Of a stretch of 13,376 nucleotides of DNA, positions 6,856-13,376 are shown one piece after another. The first letter of the stretch is position 1; each line of letters opens with the position of its first letter. The notes under the pieces are model-generated. The model had not been told where the DNA came from and did no database searches. It saw nothing but the letters and a program-made list of their open reading frames with translations. A program made the position numbers and the translations under genes. This DNA comes from Bacillota bacterium (lineage in GTDB: Bacteria; Bacillota; Bacilli; Bacillales_B; DSM-18226): contig JAUZQA010000040.1 in NCBI GenBank assembly GCA_030705665.1, forward strand, positions 1 to 13,376, read 5' to 3'.

Positions 6856-8160
6856 ATGAGAATGGTAGATTTAATCGAAAAAAAACGAGACGGCAATGAA
6901 TTTACAACTGATGAAATCAATTTTATCATCTCGGGCTATACCAATGGATCAATTCCTGATTATCAAATGAGTGCCTTGACAATGGCGATCTTTTTTAAAG
7001 GAATGACCGATCGGGAAAGAGCTGATTTAACCATGGCAATGGTTAGATCTGGTGACCAAATTGATTTGTCAGCTATTGAGGGTATTAAGGTTGATAAACA
7101 TTCGACTGGCGGTGTAGGTGACACAACTACACTTGTACTCGGCCCGCTGGTGGCAGCTGTTGGCGTTCCAGTTGCGAAGATGTCCGGCAGGGGATTAGGA
7201 CATACTGGCGGAACAATTGATAAATTAGAATCTGTCGCGGGATTCCATGTTGAAATCGAAAATGAAAAATTTATTGAACTTGTAAATCAAAATAAAATTG
7301 CCGTGATAGGTCAAAGTGGAAATTTGACGCCAGCAGATAAAAAGCTATATGCACTAAGGGATGTAACAGCAACCGTTGACAGTATTCCGTTAATAGCCAG
7401 TTCGATCATGAGTAAAAAAATTGCAGCTGGAGCAGATGCAATAGTCCTTGATGTTAAAACGGGTGCGGGAGCATTCATGAAAACACTGGACGACTCTAGA
7501 GATTTGGCAAATGCAATGGTGCGCATTGGAAATCATGTTGGCAGAAGAACAATGGCTGTCATTTCGGATATGAGCCAGCCGTTAGGGTTTGCAGTTGGGA
7601 ATGCACTTGAAGTAAAAGAAGCAATCGACACACTCATTGGAAAGGGACCAGCTGATTTAACTGAACTTTGTTTAACGCTAGGCAGTCATATGGTCTATCT
7701 TGCGAAAAAAGCAGCCTCTCTTAAGGAAGCCAGGGGATTATTGGAAAAGGCCATGCAAGATGGTTCAGCTTTGGAAAAATTTAAAGTTTTTCTCAAATCA
7801 CAAGGAGGAGATGCTTCTATTGTTGATGACCCGGCAAAATTACCGCAGGCAAAATACATAGTCGAGTTAACAGCCGAAGATGCAGGCTTTGTTTCCGAAA
7901 TCGTTGCAGATCAAATTGGTACAGCGGCTATGCTTTTGGGGGCAGGAAGGGCAACAAAAGAATCAAACATTGACTTAGCTGTCGGGCTTGTTTTAAGAAA
8001 AAAGATTGGAGATCAAGTTCAAATTGGTGAATCATTAGTATCGATTTACAGTAATTTTGAAAATGTGACTGAGGTTAAACAAAAGCTGCTTGAAAGTATT
8101 AAAATTTCTCCTGAAAAAATAAAACCACCCACTTTGATATATGAGGAAATTACCATTTAA
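6856..8160 (+). CDS. pdp: Pyrimidine-nucleoside phosphorylase
   Basis: This 434-residue enzyme phosphorolyses uridine, thymidine and deoxyuridine to base and pentose 1-phosphate. Visible features include the N-terminal helical domain, the phosphate-binding [12 protein letters not shown] (81-92), [12 protein letters not shown] (109-120), and the base-binding residues R168, S183 and K187, equivalent to R171, S186 and K190 of E. coli thymidine phosphorylase. The C-terminal domain includes the LGAGRATKE segment. The ATG at 6856 gives the MRMVD start I recall for B. subtilis Pdp; its ribosome binding site (GGTGATG, 6844-6850) is weak, so coupling to punA 18 bases upstream may help. In B. subtilis pdp lies elsewhere, with dra and nupC; here it completes a salvage operon with deoB and punA. 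A strong terminator follows. Confidence 0.95.
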   Translation: MRMVDLIEKKRDGNEFTTDEINFIISGYTNGSIPDYQMSALTMAIFFKGMTDRERADLTMAMVRSGDQIDLSAIEGIKVDKHSTGGVGDTTTLVLGPLVAAVGVPVAKMSGRGLGHTGGTIDKLESVAGFHVEIENEKFIELVNQNKIAVIGQSGNLTPADKKLYALRDVTATVDSIPLIASSIMSKKIAAGADAIVLDVKTGAGAFMKTLDDSRDLANAMVRIGNHVGRRTMAVISDMSQPLGFAVGNALEVKEAIDTLIGKGPADLTELCLTLGSHMVYLAKKAASLKEARGLLEKAMQDGSALEKFKVFLKSQGGDASIVDDPAKLPQAKYIVELTAEDAGFVSEIVADQIGTAAMLLGAGRATKESNIDLAVGLVLRKKIGDQVQIGESLVSIYSNFENVTEVKQKLLESIKISPEKIKPPTLIYEEITI

Positions 8161-8170
8161 AGATTAGCCC

Positions 8171-8203
8171 AAAGTTCGAGACGTAGAGTCTCGAACTTTT
8201 TTA
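8171..8203 (+). terminator. Strong rho-independent terminator after pdp
   Basis: A perfect 12-bp stem joins AAAGTTCGAGAC (8171-8182) and GTCTCGAACTTT (8188-8199) around a 5-base loop, followed by T residues. It ends the deoB-punA-pdp operon and isolates dacF. Confidence 0.93.
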
Positions 8204-8224
8204 TTTGATTATCAGGAAATAATT

Positions 8225-8252
8225 GTATAAAAGTGTTTCTTTTGGAAAAAAT
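8225..8252 (+). promoter_or_regulatory. Sigma-F-like promoter of dacF
   Basis: GTATA (8225-8229) fits the forespore -35 element GYATA, and GGAAAAAAT (8244-8252) fits the sigma-F -10 pattern GGNNANAMT. The spacing is 14 bases, slightly short. B. subtilis dacF is known to be transcribed by sigma-F, with read-through into spoIIA giving autoregulation. Transcription would start near 8259. Confidence 0.6.
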
Positions 8253-8282
8253 GGAGGTGATAAAGAATGGAGGGTTATGTGA

Positions 8283-9455
8283 ATGAAACGACTGGCATCA
8301 ATCGTAATAGTAATACCTATATTAATATTTTCATCGCTAAGTACTTCGGTCTTTGCAGCGGAAAAAAAGAGCAGTGACCTTGTGACCGATGTAAAATCTG
8401 CCATTTTAATGGAACGTGATACAGGTAAAATCTTGTATGAAAAAAATGCCAATGAGGAACTTCCGCCTGCAAGTATGACTAAGATTATGACCATGCTGTT
8501 AATTATGGAAGCCATTGATCAAGGAAAACTCTCATGGAATGAGAAAATTCGAACAAGCGAATATGCTGCATCAATGGGAGGCTCACAAATTTTCTTAGAA
8601 CCAGGGGAAGAAATGACAACAAAGGAAATGCTCCGTGGAATTGCAATTGGGTCAGGGAATGATGCTGCAGTTGCAATGGCTGAAAGGATTGCTGGTTCTG
8701 AAGAGGCTTTTGTTGAGAAAATGAATGAAAAAGCTAAGGAATTAGGCTTAAAACATACTCACTTTGAAAATACTACAGGTCTGCCGGTAAAAGGTCATTA
8801 CAGTACAGCCTACGATATGTCGATTATGGCAAAGGAACTGTTAAAGTATGAAGATATTACAAAGTTTACCGGAATGTATGAATCCTATTTAAGAGAAAAC
8901 ACAGACAAAAAGTTCTGGTTAGTCAATACCAATAAACTTGTTCGTTTTTATCCTGGTGTAGACGGACTGAAAACAGGTTTTACATCAGAAGCGAAATATT
9001 GTTTAACGGCAACAGCTCAAAAAGATGGTATGCGTGTCATTGCAGTTGTTTTTGGTGCTCCTACTTCCAAGGACAGGAATGCGCAAGTAACCAAAATGCT
9101 GGATTATGCCTACAGCCAATATGAAACACATCCAATTTTTAAACGTAACCAGGCTGTTGGAAAAGCAAAAGTAAGCAAAGGTAAGGATAAGACTGTTGAA
9201 GCCTTAACAAGTGAACCACTTTCCTTGCTAACAAAAAAAGGTGAAAAGACCAATGAAGTACAACAAAAAGTAATTATGAAAAAGGATTTAAATGCTCCCA
9301 TTCATAAAGGTGATAAAGTAGGGACCCTTAAGCTGATTCAAAATGGTAAGGTAGTCCTCGAAAGTCCGCTGGTTGCAAGTAAAAATATTGACGAAGCCGG
9401 CTGGTGGACCCTATTTAAACGTGCGTTTGGAATGTTTACCAAAGCAGGGGAATAG
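8283..9455 (+). CDS. dacF: Sporulation D-alanyl-D-alanine carboxypeptidase DacF
   Basis: This 390-residue low-molecular-weight penicillin-binding protein (class C, PBP5 type) removes the terminal D-Ala from peptidoglycan pentapeptides, in B. subtilis in the forespore to limit cortex cross-linking. A signal peptide occupies residues 1 to about 26 (cleavage near SVFAA). The three active-site motifs are SMTK (S64, K67), SGN (124-126) and KTG (230-232). A C-terminal beta-rich domain from about residue 285 ends in an amphipathic tail (WWTLFKRAFGMF) likely to anchor it to the membrane. The ATG at 8283 is 8 bases after GGAGGG (8269-8274). A second Shine-Dalgarno (GGAGGTGAT, 8253-8261) lies further upstream. 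The position just before spoIIAA supports DacF over DacA or DacB. Confidence 0.93.
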   Translation: MKRLASIVIVIPILIFSSLSTSVFAAEKKSSDLVTDVKSAILMERDTGKILYEKNANEELPPASMTKIMTMLLIMEAIDQGKLSWNEKIRTSEYAASMGGSQIFLEPGEEMTTKEMLRGIAIGSGNDAAVAMAERIAGSEEAFVEKMNEKAKELGLKHTHFENTTGLPVKGHYSTAYDMSIMAKELLKYEDITKFTGMYESYLRENTDKKFWLVNTNKLVRFYPGVDGLKTGFTSEAKYCLTATAQKDGMRVIAVVFGAPTSKDRNAQVTKMLDYAYSQYETHPIFKRNQAVGKAKVSKGKDKTVEALTSEPLSLLTKKGEKTNEVQQKVIMKKDLNAPIHKGDKVGTLKLIQNGKVVLESPLVASKNIDEAGWWTLFKRAFGMFTKAGE

Positions 9456-9472
9456 AAATACAGCTGATTAAA

Positions 9473-9479
9473 TGTCGAA
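9473..9479 (+). promoter_or_regulatory. Spo0A box (perfect) upstream of spoIIA
   Basis: TGTCGAA is an exact match to the 0A box TGNCGAA. It lies about 94 bases before the predicted sigma-H transcription start of spoIIA. In B. subtilis, phosphorylated Spo0A activates spoIIA from sites upstream of its sigma-H promoter. Confidence 0.75.
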
Positions 9480-9480
9480 A

Positions 9481-9506
9481 GCTAAAAGCCCTGCACTTCT
9501 TTTAGC
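9481..9506. repeat. 8-bp inverted repeat between dacF and spoIIAA
   Basis: GCTAAAAG (9481-9488) and CTTTTAGC (9499-9506) are perfect inverted copies with a 10-base loop. No T run follows, so it would be at most a weak terminator. The second arm overlaps the degenerate 0A box at 9503-9509. Partial read-through from dacF would agree with what is known in B. subtilis. Confidence 0.5.
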
Positions 9507-9535
9507 GAATTTAAACTAGTTTTGTCTTTGTGGAA
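9503..9535 (+). promoter_or_regulatory. Degenerate Spo0A boxes near the spoIIA promoter
   Basis: TAGCGAA (9503-9509) and TGTGGAA (9529-9535) each match the 0A box TGNCGAA in six of seven positions. The first begins exactly 30 bp after the perfect box, about three helical turns; the second overlaps the sigma-H -35 element. They are weaker candidates for the cluster that Spo0A uses. Confidence 0.45.
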
Positions 9536-9562
9536 GGATATTTTGCATACACTAACGAATTG
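9533..9562 (+). promoter_or_regulatory. Sigma-H promoter of the spoIIA operon
   Basis: GAAGGATAT (9533-9541) matches the sigma-H -35 RNAGGAWWW in full. AACGAATTG (9554-9562), 12 bases later, matches the -10 RNNGAATWW except for its last base. This is the factor known to transcribe spoIIA in B. subtilis. The start would be near 9567, just before the spoIIAA ribosome binding site. Confidence 0.82.
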
Positions 9563-9594
9563 ACTCACTATACCAGAAGAAGGAGGCCGGGATA

Positions 9595-9945
9595 GTGAGT
9601 CTTGACATTGAATTGGAAATAAAAGCAGACGTCCTGTGTATTCGCTTAAGCGGCGAGTTAGATCACCATTCTGCAGACGAACTTCGCGAAAAAGCATCAA
9701 CTGTTATCGATCGAAATGGGATTCATCATATTGTCTTGAATCTGGAACATCTTTCTTTTATGGATAGCTCCGGGTTAGGGGTCATTTTAGGAAGATATAA
9801 GCAGATAAAACAAGTAGAAGGCGAAATGGTCGTGTGCGCAATTTCTCCAGCAATCAAAAGATTATTTGACATGTCGGGATTATTTAAAATCATTCGATTA
9901 GAACCGACGGAAAAATTTGCATTGCAAAGATTGGGGGTTGCGTGA
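9595..9945 (+). CDS. spoIIAA: Anti-sigma F factor antagonist SpoIIAA
   Basis: This 116-residue STAS-domain protein, when unphosphorylated, binds SpoIIAB and releases sigma-F in the forespore; SpoIIAB phosphorylates it and the phosphatase SpoIIE reverses this. The phosphorylation site is S58 in [14 protein letters not shown] (residues 55-68), at the same number as in B. subtilis. The N-terminal SGELDHHSA (19-27) and C-terminal [10 protein letters not shown] (91-100) are also typical. The start is a GTG at 9595, 8 bases after AAGGAGG (9580-9586). The stop codon is two bases before the spoIIAB ATG, so the operon is tightly coupled. It is the first gene of the sigma-H operon. Confidence 0.96.
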   Translation: MSLDIELEIKADVLCIRLSGELDHHSADELREKASTVIDRNGIHHIVLNLEHLSFMDSSGLGVILGRYKQIKQVEGEMVVCAISPAIKRLFDMSGLFKIIRLEPTEKFALQRLGVA

Positions 9946-9947
9946 CG

Positions 9948-10388
9948 ATGAAAAATAGTATGAATCTGCAATTTAGTGCATTAAGTCAGAATGAGTCTTT
10001 TGCTCGAGTGACGGTAGCAGCATTTATTGCTCAACTAGATCCAACGATGGATGAATTGACTGAAATCAAAACAGTAGTTTCGGAAGCAGTTACGAATGCA
10101 ATCATTCACGGCTATGATCATGATCCAAACGGAATTGTCTATATTTCCGTTTCCCTTGAAGATCATATTGTTGAAATGTCTATAAAGGATAGGGGAATTG
10201 GCATAAAAGATGTGGAAGAAGCTCGGCAGCCATTATTTACAACAAAGCCAGATCTAGAACGTTCTGGCATGGGATTTACAATCATGGAAAATTTTATGGA
10301 TGAGATTGAGGTTCTCACACAGCCAGGTAAAGGAACCGAAGTTAAATTAAAAAAGCAGTTATCAAAGAGCAAATTGCTGTGCAATTAA
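9948..10388 (+). CDS. spoIIAB: Anti-sigma F factor and serine kinase SpoIIAB
   Basis: This 146-residue GHKL-type ATPase and kinase binds sigma-F with ATP and keeps it inactive before septation, and phosphorylates SpoIIAA on S58. ATP-site motifs are the N box with E46 and N50 ([12 protein letters not shown]), the G1 box with D81 (DRGIGI) and the G2 box GMGF (107-110) after the lid. R20, at the position that contacts both sigma-F and SpoIIAA in relatives, is present. I chose the ATG at 9948, which gives [20 protein letters not shown], matching the remembered B. subtilis start and length. A GTG at 9942 overlapping the spoIIAA stop is in frame but would add two residues. GGGGGTTG at 9932-9938 serves as ribosome binding site. 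Confidence 0.96.
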   Translation: MKNSMNLQFSALSQNESFARVTVAAFIAQLDPTMDELTEIKTVVSEAVTNAIIHGYDHDPNGIVYISVSLEDHIVEMSIKDRGIGIKDVEEARQPLFTTKPDLERSGMGFTIMENFMDEIEVLTQPGKGTEVKLKKQLSKSKLLCN

Positions 10389-10400
10389 GGAGACTTGCCT

Positions 10401-11159
10401 ATGGATGTGGAGGTCAAAAACGAAAAAGGCCAAACATACTTGAAAGATCATGAGGTAAAAGAGCTGATCAAATTGAGCCAGGAAGGTGATCAGGCATCTC
10501 GAGAGTTGATTGTTGAAAAGAATATGCGTCTTGTCTGGTCCGTTGTTCAGCGGTTCCTTAATAGGGGTTATGACCCTGATGATCTATTTCAAATTGGATG
10601 TATTGGTTTACTGAAGTCAGTGGATAAGTTTGATCTATCATATGATGTAAAGTTTTCTACTTATGCTGTTCCGATGATAATCGGCGAAATCCAGCGGTTT
10701 ATTCGAGATGATGGAACGGTAAAAGTCAGCAGGTCATTGAAAGAAACGGGAAACCGAATACGCAAAGCGAAAGACGAACTTTCAAAAATATTAGGGAGAA
10801 TTCCAACTATAAACGAAATATCTGCCCACCTGGGATTATCACCTGAAGAAATCATTCTTGCCCAGGAAGCGAGCAGGGCACCATCTTCTATCCACGAAAC
10901 CGTATATGAAAATGACGGTGATCCTATTACATTATTGGACCAGATTGATGATGGGAATGAAGGAAAATGGTTTGATAAGCTCGCACTTAAAGAAGCAATT
11001 CTTGAATTGGATGAACGTGAAAGGCTCATAGTCTATTTGCGTTATTATAAGGATCAAACTCAATCAGAAGTTGCCCTGAGGCTTGGAATATCCCAGGTAC
11101 AAGTTTCAAGATTGGAAAAAAAGATTCTTCAGCAAATGAAAGACCGTATGGATCTATGA
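10401..11159 (+). CDS. sigF: RNA polymerase sporulation sigma factor sigma-F (SpoIIAC)
   Basis: This 252-residue sigma-70 family factor is the first forespore-specific sigma. Region 2 covers roughly residues 35-105 (MRLVWSVVQRF, DDLFQIGCIGLLKS, KFSTYAVPMIIGEIQRFIRDD), region 3 about 110-165, and region 4 ends in the helix-turn-helix QSEVALRLGISQVQVSRLEKK split across about 219-239. The PSSIHETVYENDGDPITLLDQI linker region, whose halves I recognise, is characteristic of sigma-F. I chose the ATG at 10401: AAGGAG (10387-10392) is 8 bases from it but only 2 from the in-frame TTG at 10395. The gap to spoIIAB is 12 bases. Region 4 would recognise sites such as that before dacF, which allows autoregulation. 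A terminator overlaps the last codons. Confidence 0.96.
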   Translation: MDVEVKNEKGQTYLKDHEVKELIKLSQEGDQASRELIVEKNMRLVWSVVQRFLNRGYDPDDLFQIGCIGLLKSVDKFDLSYDVKFSTYAVPMIIGEIQRFIRDDGTVKVSRSLKETGNRIRKAKDELSKILGRIPTINEISAHLGLSPEEIILAQEASRAPSSIHETVYENDGDPITLLDQIDDGNEGKWFDKLALKEAILELDERERLIVYLRYYKDQTQSEVALRLGISQVQVSRLEKKILQQMKDRMDL

Positions 11160-11178
11160 TTCATATGGTCTTTTTTTT
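11139..11178 (+). terminator. Rho-independent terminator overlapping the 3' end of sigF
   Basis: AAAGACCGTATG (11139-11150) pairs with CATATGGTCTTT (11162-11173), with one G-T pair, around an 11-base loop, followed by a T run to 11178. The rising arm encodes residues near the sigma-F C-terminus. It separates the spoIIA and spoVA operons. Confidence 0.85.
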
Positions 11179-11207
11179 CATGAAATTTACTCCATTTACC
11201 CATACTA
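11178..11207 (+). promoter_or_regulatory. Sigma-G-like promoter of the spoVA operon
   Basis: CATACTA (11201-11207) is a perfect forespore -10 (CATAMTA type). TCATG (11178-11182), 18 bases upstream, matches four of five positions of the -35 GYATR. spoVA of B. subtilis is known to be transcribed by sigma-G in the forespore. Transcription would start near 11214. Confidence 0.68.
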
Positions 11208-11243
11208 CATATAAGAGGAAATTATTTTTGGGAAGTGAGAATT

Positions 11244-11864
11244 TTGGAAAATACCATATATATTCGTATGAGACATCGAGTTCAAGCTCGTGTACATGAA
11301 AAAGTACGATTAGAGGATATTGCCCAAATAATTGCGCCAGAATCAGCACTTCCACCATTAAAAAATTTATTGGTGCACCAGGTAACAGAAAAGGACAAAA
11401 GCATCGTTGTGATTGATGTCATGCAAGTTATCAGTTTAATGACTGCCATAGTAAAGGAATCGGATATTCAGACCATTGGTCCTGCACAAACAATCATTGA
11501 AGTGTTAATAAAGGAAAAAGGTGTATCCCTCCCTTTTTTTATTCTAATCTGGTTCCTGTTATTTTTTGGATCGGCGATGGGGATTATGAATTTCCATGAT
11601 GATGTCAGTATGCAGAGTGTACAAGAAAAAATATATACCATTATTACAGGGGAAAATGTTGTAAAGCCGCTATTGTTTCAAATACCGTATTCAATTGGCT
11701 TAGGGTTAGGGATGATATTATTTTTCAATCATGTATTTCGAAAACGAATTAACGAAGAGCCAAGTCCATTAGAGGTAGAAATATTTAATTATCAGCAAGA
11801 TATCGATAACTATGTTATCATCCATGAAAATAAAGAGAGTATGAAACAACTTGATCATGATTAA
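11244..11864 (+). CDS. spoVAA: Stage V sporulation protein AA
   Basis: This 206-residue protein is part of the SpoVA complex, which moves dipicolinic acid into the forespore and releases it in germination. The N-terminal half (about 1-92) is soluble. Two membrane segments follow at about 95-117 and 146-165, with conserved IMNFHDDVSM (about 114-123), SIGLGLGM (150-157) and NEEPSPLEVE (170-179). I chose the TTG at 11244, which yields MENTIYIRMRHR, in line with the remembered B. subtilis start and its 206 residues; GGGAAGTGAG (11230-11239) is the likely ribosome binding site. An in-frame GTG at 11235 sits inside that site. The end overlaps spoVAB by 8 bases. A sigma-G-like promoter lies upstream. 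Confidence 0.9.
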   Translation: MENTIYIRMRHRVQARVHEKVRLEDIAQIIAPESALPPLKNLLVHQVTEKDKSIVVIDVMQVISLMTAIVKESDIQTIGPAQTIIEVLIKEKGVSLPFFILIWFLLFFGSAMGIMNFHDDVSMQSVQEKIYTIITGENVVKPLLFQIPYSIGLGLGMILFFNHVFRKRINEEPSPLEVEIFNYQQDIDNYVIIHENKESMKQLDHD

Positions 11865-12276
11865 AGGATTTATCATTATTTTTATAGGTCTCGCAAGCGG
11901 GCTTGTTGTAGGATCAGGTTTTGTTGCATTTCTAACCGTTCTGGGAATTATCCCAAGGCTGACACAATTATCGAAAACAATGAAAAAAATACACTCATAT
12001 GAATGGGCTGTAATTATCGGTTCGGTTACAGGAGTACTGGCGAGCCTAAGAGATCCAAAATTAGGTTTGTCTGCTTATTTACTTATACCGCTGGGGCTTA
12101 CTGGGGGGACCTTTGTTGGAATGACGGCAGCAGCGTTAACAGAGGTTTTAAATGTCATTCCCATTTTAAGCAAAAGAATTGGCTTGGACGGTAAAATAAT
12201 TTCCTTATTGATGGCAATTGTGCTGGGGAAAATTTTCGGTTCTATTTTTCAATGGGTGTATTTTATTCACCAATAA
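11857..12276 (+). CDS. spoVAB: Stage V sporulation protein AB
   Basis: This 139-residue, very hydrophobic protein has about four membrane segments (roughly 4-30, 48-64, 70-95 and 113-135). Conserved parts include GFVAFLTVLGIIPRL (21-35), LLIPLGLTGGTFVGM and the TEVLNVIPILSKRIG stretch. SpoVAB is a membrane component of the SpoVA system in Bacillaceae; its precise role is not settled. The ATG at 11857 overlaps the end of spoVAA, and no strong ribosome binding site is seen, so translational coupling is likely; an in-frame TTG at 11851 is the alternative. In B. subtilis spoVAC follows, but here the next gene, 31 bp on, is spoVAEa. Confidence 0.9.
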   Translation: MIKGFIIIFIGLASGLVVGSGFVAFLTVLGIIPRLTQLSKTMKKIHSYEWAVIIGSVTGVLASLRDPKLGLSAYLLIPLGLTGGTFVGMTAAALTEVLNVIPILSKRIGLDGKIISLLMAIVLGKIFGSIFQWVYFIHQ

Positions 12277-12307
12277 AGATTTCGCTTAGAAAGGAAAACT
12301 ATACATC

Positions 12308-12907
12308 ATGAGTATTCGCAGGCGCGTTATCTTAATAACAGATGGTGATGAATATGCAAAGCGGGCGGTTGAGCATGTTGCCCGCGAGATTGGCGGAAGA
12401 TGTATTAGCATGTCCCAAGGCAATCCGTCTGTTTTAACAGGTCCAGAAATTGTTTCGTTAATAAAACAAACACCAAATGATCCAGTTCTGGTCATGTTTG
12501 ATGACAGCGGCCTTGTTGGTGAAGGCGCAGGTGAAAAGGTATTAAAATATGTAGCGCAAAATAAAGAAGTAGAAGTGCTGGGGGTAATTGCTGTGGCATC
12601 AAAAACAAGGGATGCTGAGTGGACAAAGGTAGATGTTTGTATTGACCGAGACGGTGAATTAACCCCATATGGAGTAGATAAACATGGAATTCCTGAACTG
12701 GAAATGGGCAGATTAAATGGAGATACTGTTTATTGTTTGGATGAACTGAATGTTCCAATCGTTGTTGGGGTTGGGGATATTGGAAAAATGGCACGTCATG
12801 ACCATTATGAGCGGGGGGCCCCGATTACGAAAAAGGCAGTAGAACTTATTCTCGAAAGGAGTGGATTCTATGACATCAAAGACAGACCTAAAATGGCCGA
12901 TTCCTGA
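12308..12907 (+). CDS. spoVAEa: Stage V sporulation protein AE, soluble SpoVAEa type
   Basis: This 199-residue protein has no membrane segment. Conserved blocks are [16 protein letters not shown] (10-25), IGGRCIS (28-34), [14 protein letters not shown] (36-49), [18 protein letters not shown] (59-76), [17 protein letters not shown] and [11 protein letters not shown] recognise these as the SpoVAEa family, found beside spoVAF in Bacillaceae. Its biochemical activity is unknown; relatives are associated with spore germination. The AAAGGA ribosome binding site (about 12289-12294) is 13 bases from the ATG, longer than usual, so expression may be modest; no better in-frame start is seen. It should not be confused with the membrane protein SpoVAEb, which is absent here. 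The end overlaps spoVAF by 38 bases. Confidence 0.88.
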   Translation: MSIRRRVILITDGDEYAKRAVEHVAREIGGRCISMSQGNPSVLTGPEIVSLIKQTPNDPVLVMFDDSGLVGEGAGEKVLKYVAQNKEVEVLGVIAVASKTRDAEWTKVDVCIDRDGELTPYGVDKHGIPELEMGRLNGDTVYCLDELNVPIVVGVGDIGKMARHDHYERGAPITKKAVELILERSGFYDIKDRPKMADS

Positions 12908-13376
12908 ATCAGTAAATGAAATCGAGCATTATATGAAGCAGCGGGTAGGCTTAGGAATAAGTTTTGATTTAAATTTACGTAAGTTAAAGATTCTCAAAAA
13001 AGAAGTTCACATTTATTCTGTAAGCGGTTTAGTTGATACGATATATGCGATTCAACTTGTTAAGGAATTGGTGGAACTTAACAATTTTGAAAAGTTATCC
13101 TCAAAGAATATTGGTGAGCTTATTGAAAACAGATTGGTTAACCAATCCGTACAGCCAGTCCAAAAACTAGATGAATTAATAGAGAAGGTTCTTTCGGGAT
13201 TAATTGGCGTTGTTGTTGAAGGTGAAGATACAGCTTACGTTGTTGATGTTAGAAGTTATCCGGGGCGTTCCCCACAGGAGCCAGATACAGAGAAGGTTGT
13301 AAGGGGAGCCAGAGATGGCTTTGTCGAAAATATCATCATGAACACAGCTTTGATTAGAAGAAGAATTCGTGATGAG
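12870..13376 (+). CDS. spoVAF: Stage V sporulation protein AF, GerA-family (N-terminal 169 residues, partial)
   Basis: The frame opens with ATG at 12870, 8 bases after AAAGGAG (12855-12861), and stays open for 169 codons to the window edge. The translation starts [20 protein letters not shown]. It includes a GerA-family signature: [17 protein letters not shown] followed by [20 protein letters not shown] near the end of the fragment. The family is the A subunit of germinant receptors; the visible part is its soluble N-terminal domain, and the membrane part would lie beyond the edge. SpoVAF is reported to work with FigP as an ion channel that amplifies the germination signal in B. subtilis. The overlap with spoVAEa and the operon position identify it as SpoVAF rather than GerAA. 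Confidence 0.9.
   Translation, partial: MTSKTDLKWPIPESVNEIEHYMKQRVGLGISFDLNLRKLKILKKEVHIYSVSGLVDTIYAIQLVKELVELNNFEKLSSKNIGELIENRLVNQSVQPVQKLDELIEKVLSGLIGVVVEGEDTAYVVDVRSYPGRSPQEPDTEKVVRGARDGFVENIIMNTALIRRRIRDE

Noticed and set aside
9481..9510. Full rho-independent terminator between dacF and spoIIAA
   Set aside because: The 8-bp inverted repeat is AT-rich and is not followed by a T run; it is listed only as a repeat.
10661..11029. Minus-strand open frame of 122 codons inside sigF
   Set aside because: It lies wholly within a well-identified gene, is Ser-rich as antisense frames often are, and has no start signal.
12492..12794. Minus-strand open frame within spoVAEa
   Set aside because: It is antisense to a conserved gene, with a His/Gln/Leu-rich translation unlike any family I know.

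Overview
The window is a chromosomal segment from an endospore-forming Firmicute of the family Bacillaceae (Bacillus or a close relative). The evidence is AT-rich DNA, strong AGGAGG-type ribosome binding sites, and a long run of sporulation genes in an order close to that of the Bacillus subtilis fur-spoIIA-spoVA region. I see no mobile element, CRISPR array, rRNA or tRNA. Apart from the partial leftward gene at the left edge, every gene is on the + strand.

Layout. (1) Positions 1-159 hold the N-terminus of a leftward aldo/keto reductase (YqkF type). A divergent promoter region separates it from nudF, which overlaps an endonuclease Q-type gene by 4 bp; a terminator follows. (2) spoIIM has its own sigma-E-like promoter. 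(3) fur has a sigma-A promoter with a PerR-like box, and a terminator that overlaps its last codons. (4) yqzK and xerD follow, then a terminator. (5) A 216-bp leader carrying a perfect palindrome and phased direct repeats precedes a nucleoside-catabolism operon, deoB-punA-pdp, which ends in a 12-bp perfect hairpin terminator. (6) dacF (sigma-F-like promoter) is followed by spoIIAA-spoIIAB-sigF, preceded by Spo0A boxes and a sigma-H promoter. A terminator overlaps the end of sigF. (7) spoVAA and spoVAB, behind a sigma-G-like promoter, are followed directly by spoVAEa and the start of spoVAF, which runs off the right edge.

How the genes work together. PunA and Pdp phosphorolyse purine and pyrimidine nucleosides, and DeoB converts the resulting pentose-1-phosphates to pentose-5-phosphates. 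SpoIIAA, SpoIIAB and sigma-F form the partner-switching module that starts forespore transcription. SpoIIM acts in septal peptidoglycan hydrolysis and engulfment in the mother cell. DacF trims cortex peptidoglycan peptides. SpoVA proteins act in dipicolinic acid uptake and in germination. Promoter matches for sigma-H, sigma-F, sigma-E and sigma-G each lie in front of the gene expected for that stage.

The most unusual point is that the central spoVA genes (spoVAC, spoVAD, spoVAEb) are absent: only 31 bp separate spoVAB from spoVAEa. Otherwise this is mostly conserved core chromosome, and I do not see a convincing new biological system in it. Product names and comparisons with B. subtilis or B. 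cereus rest on remembered family sequences, not on a database search.
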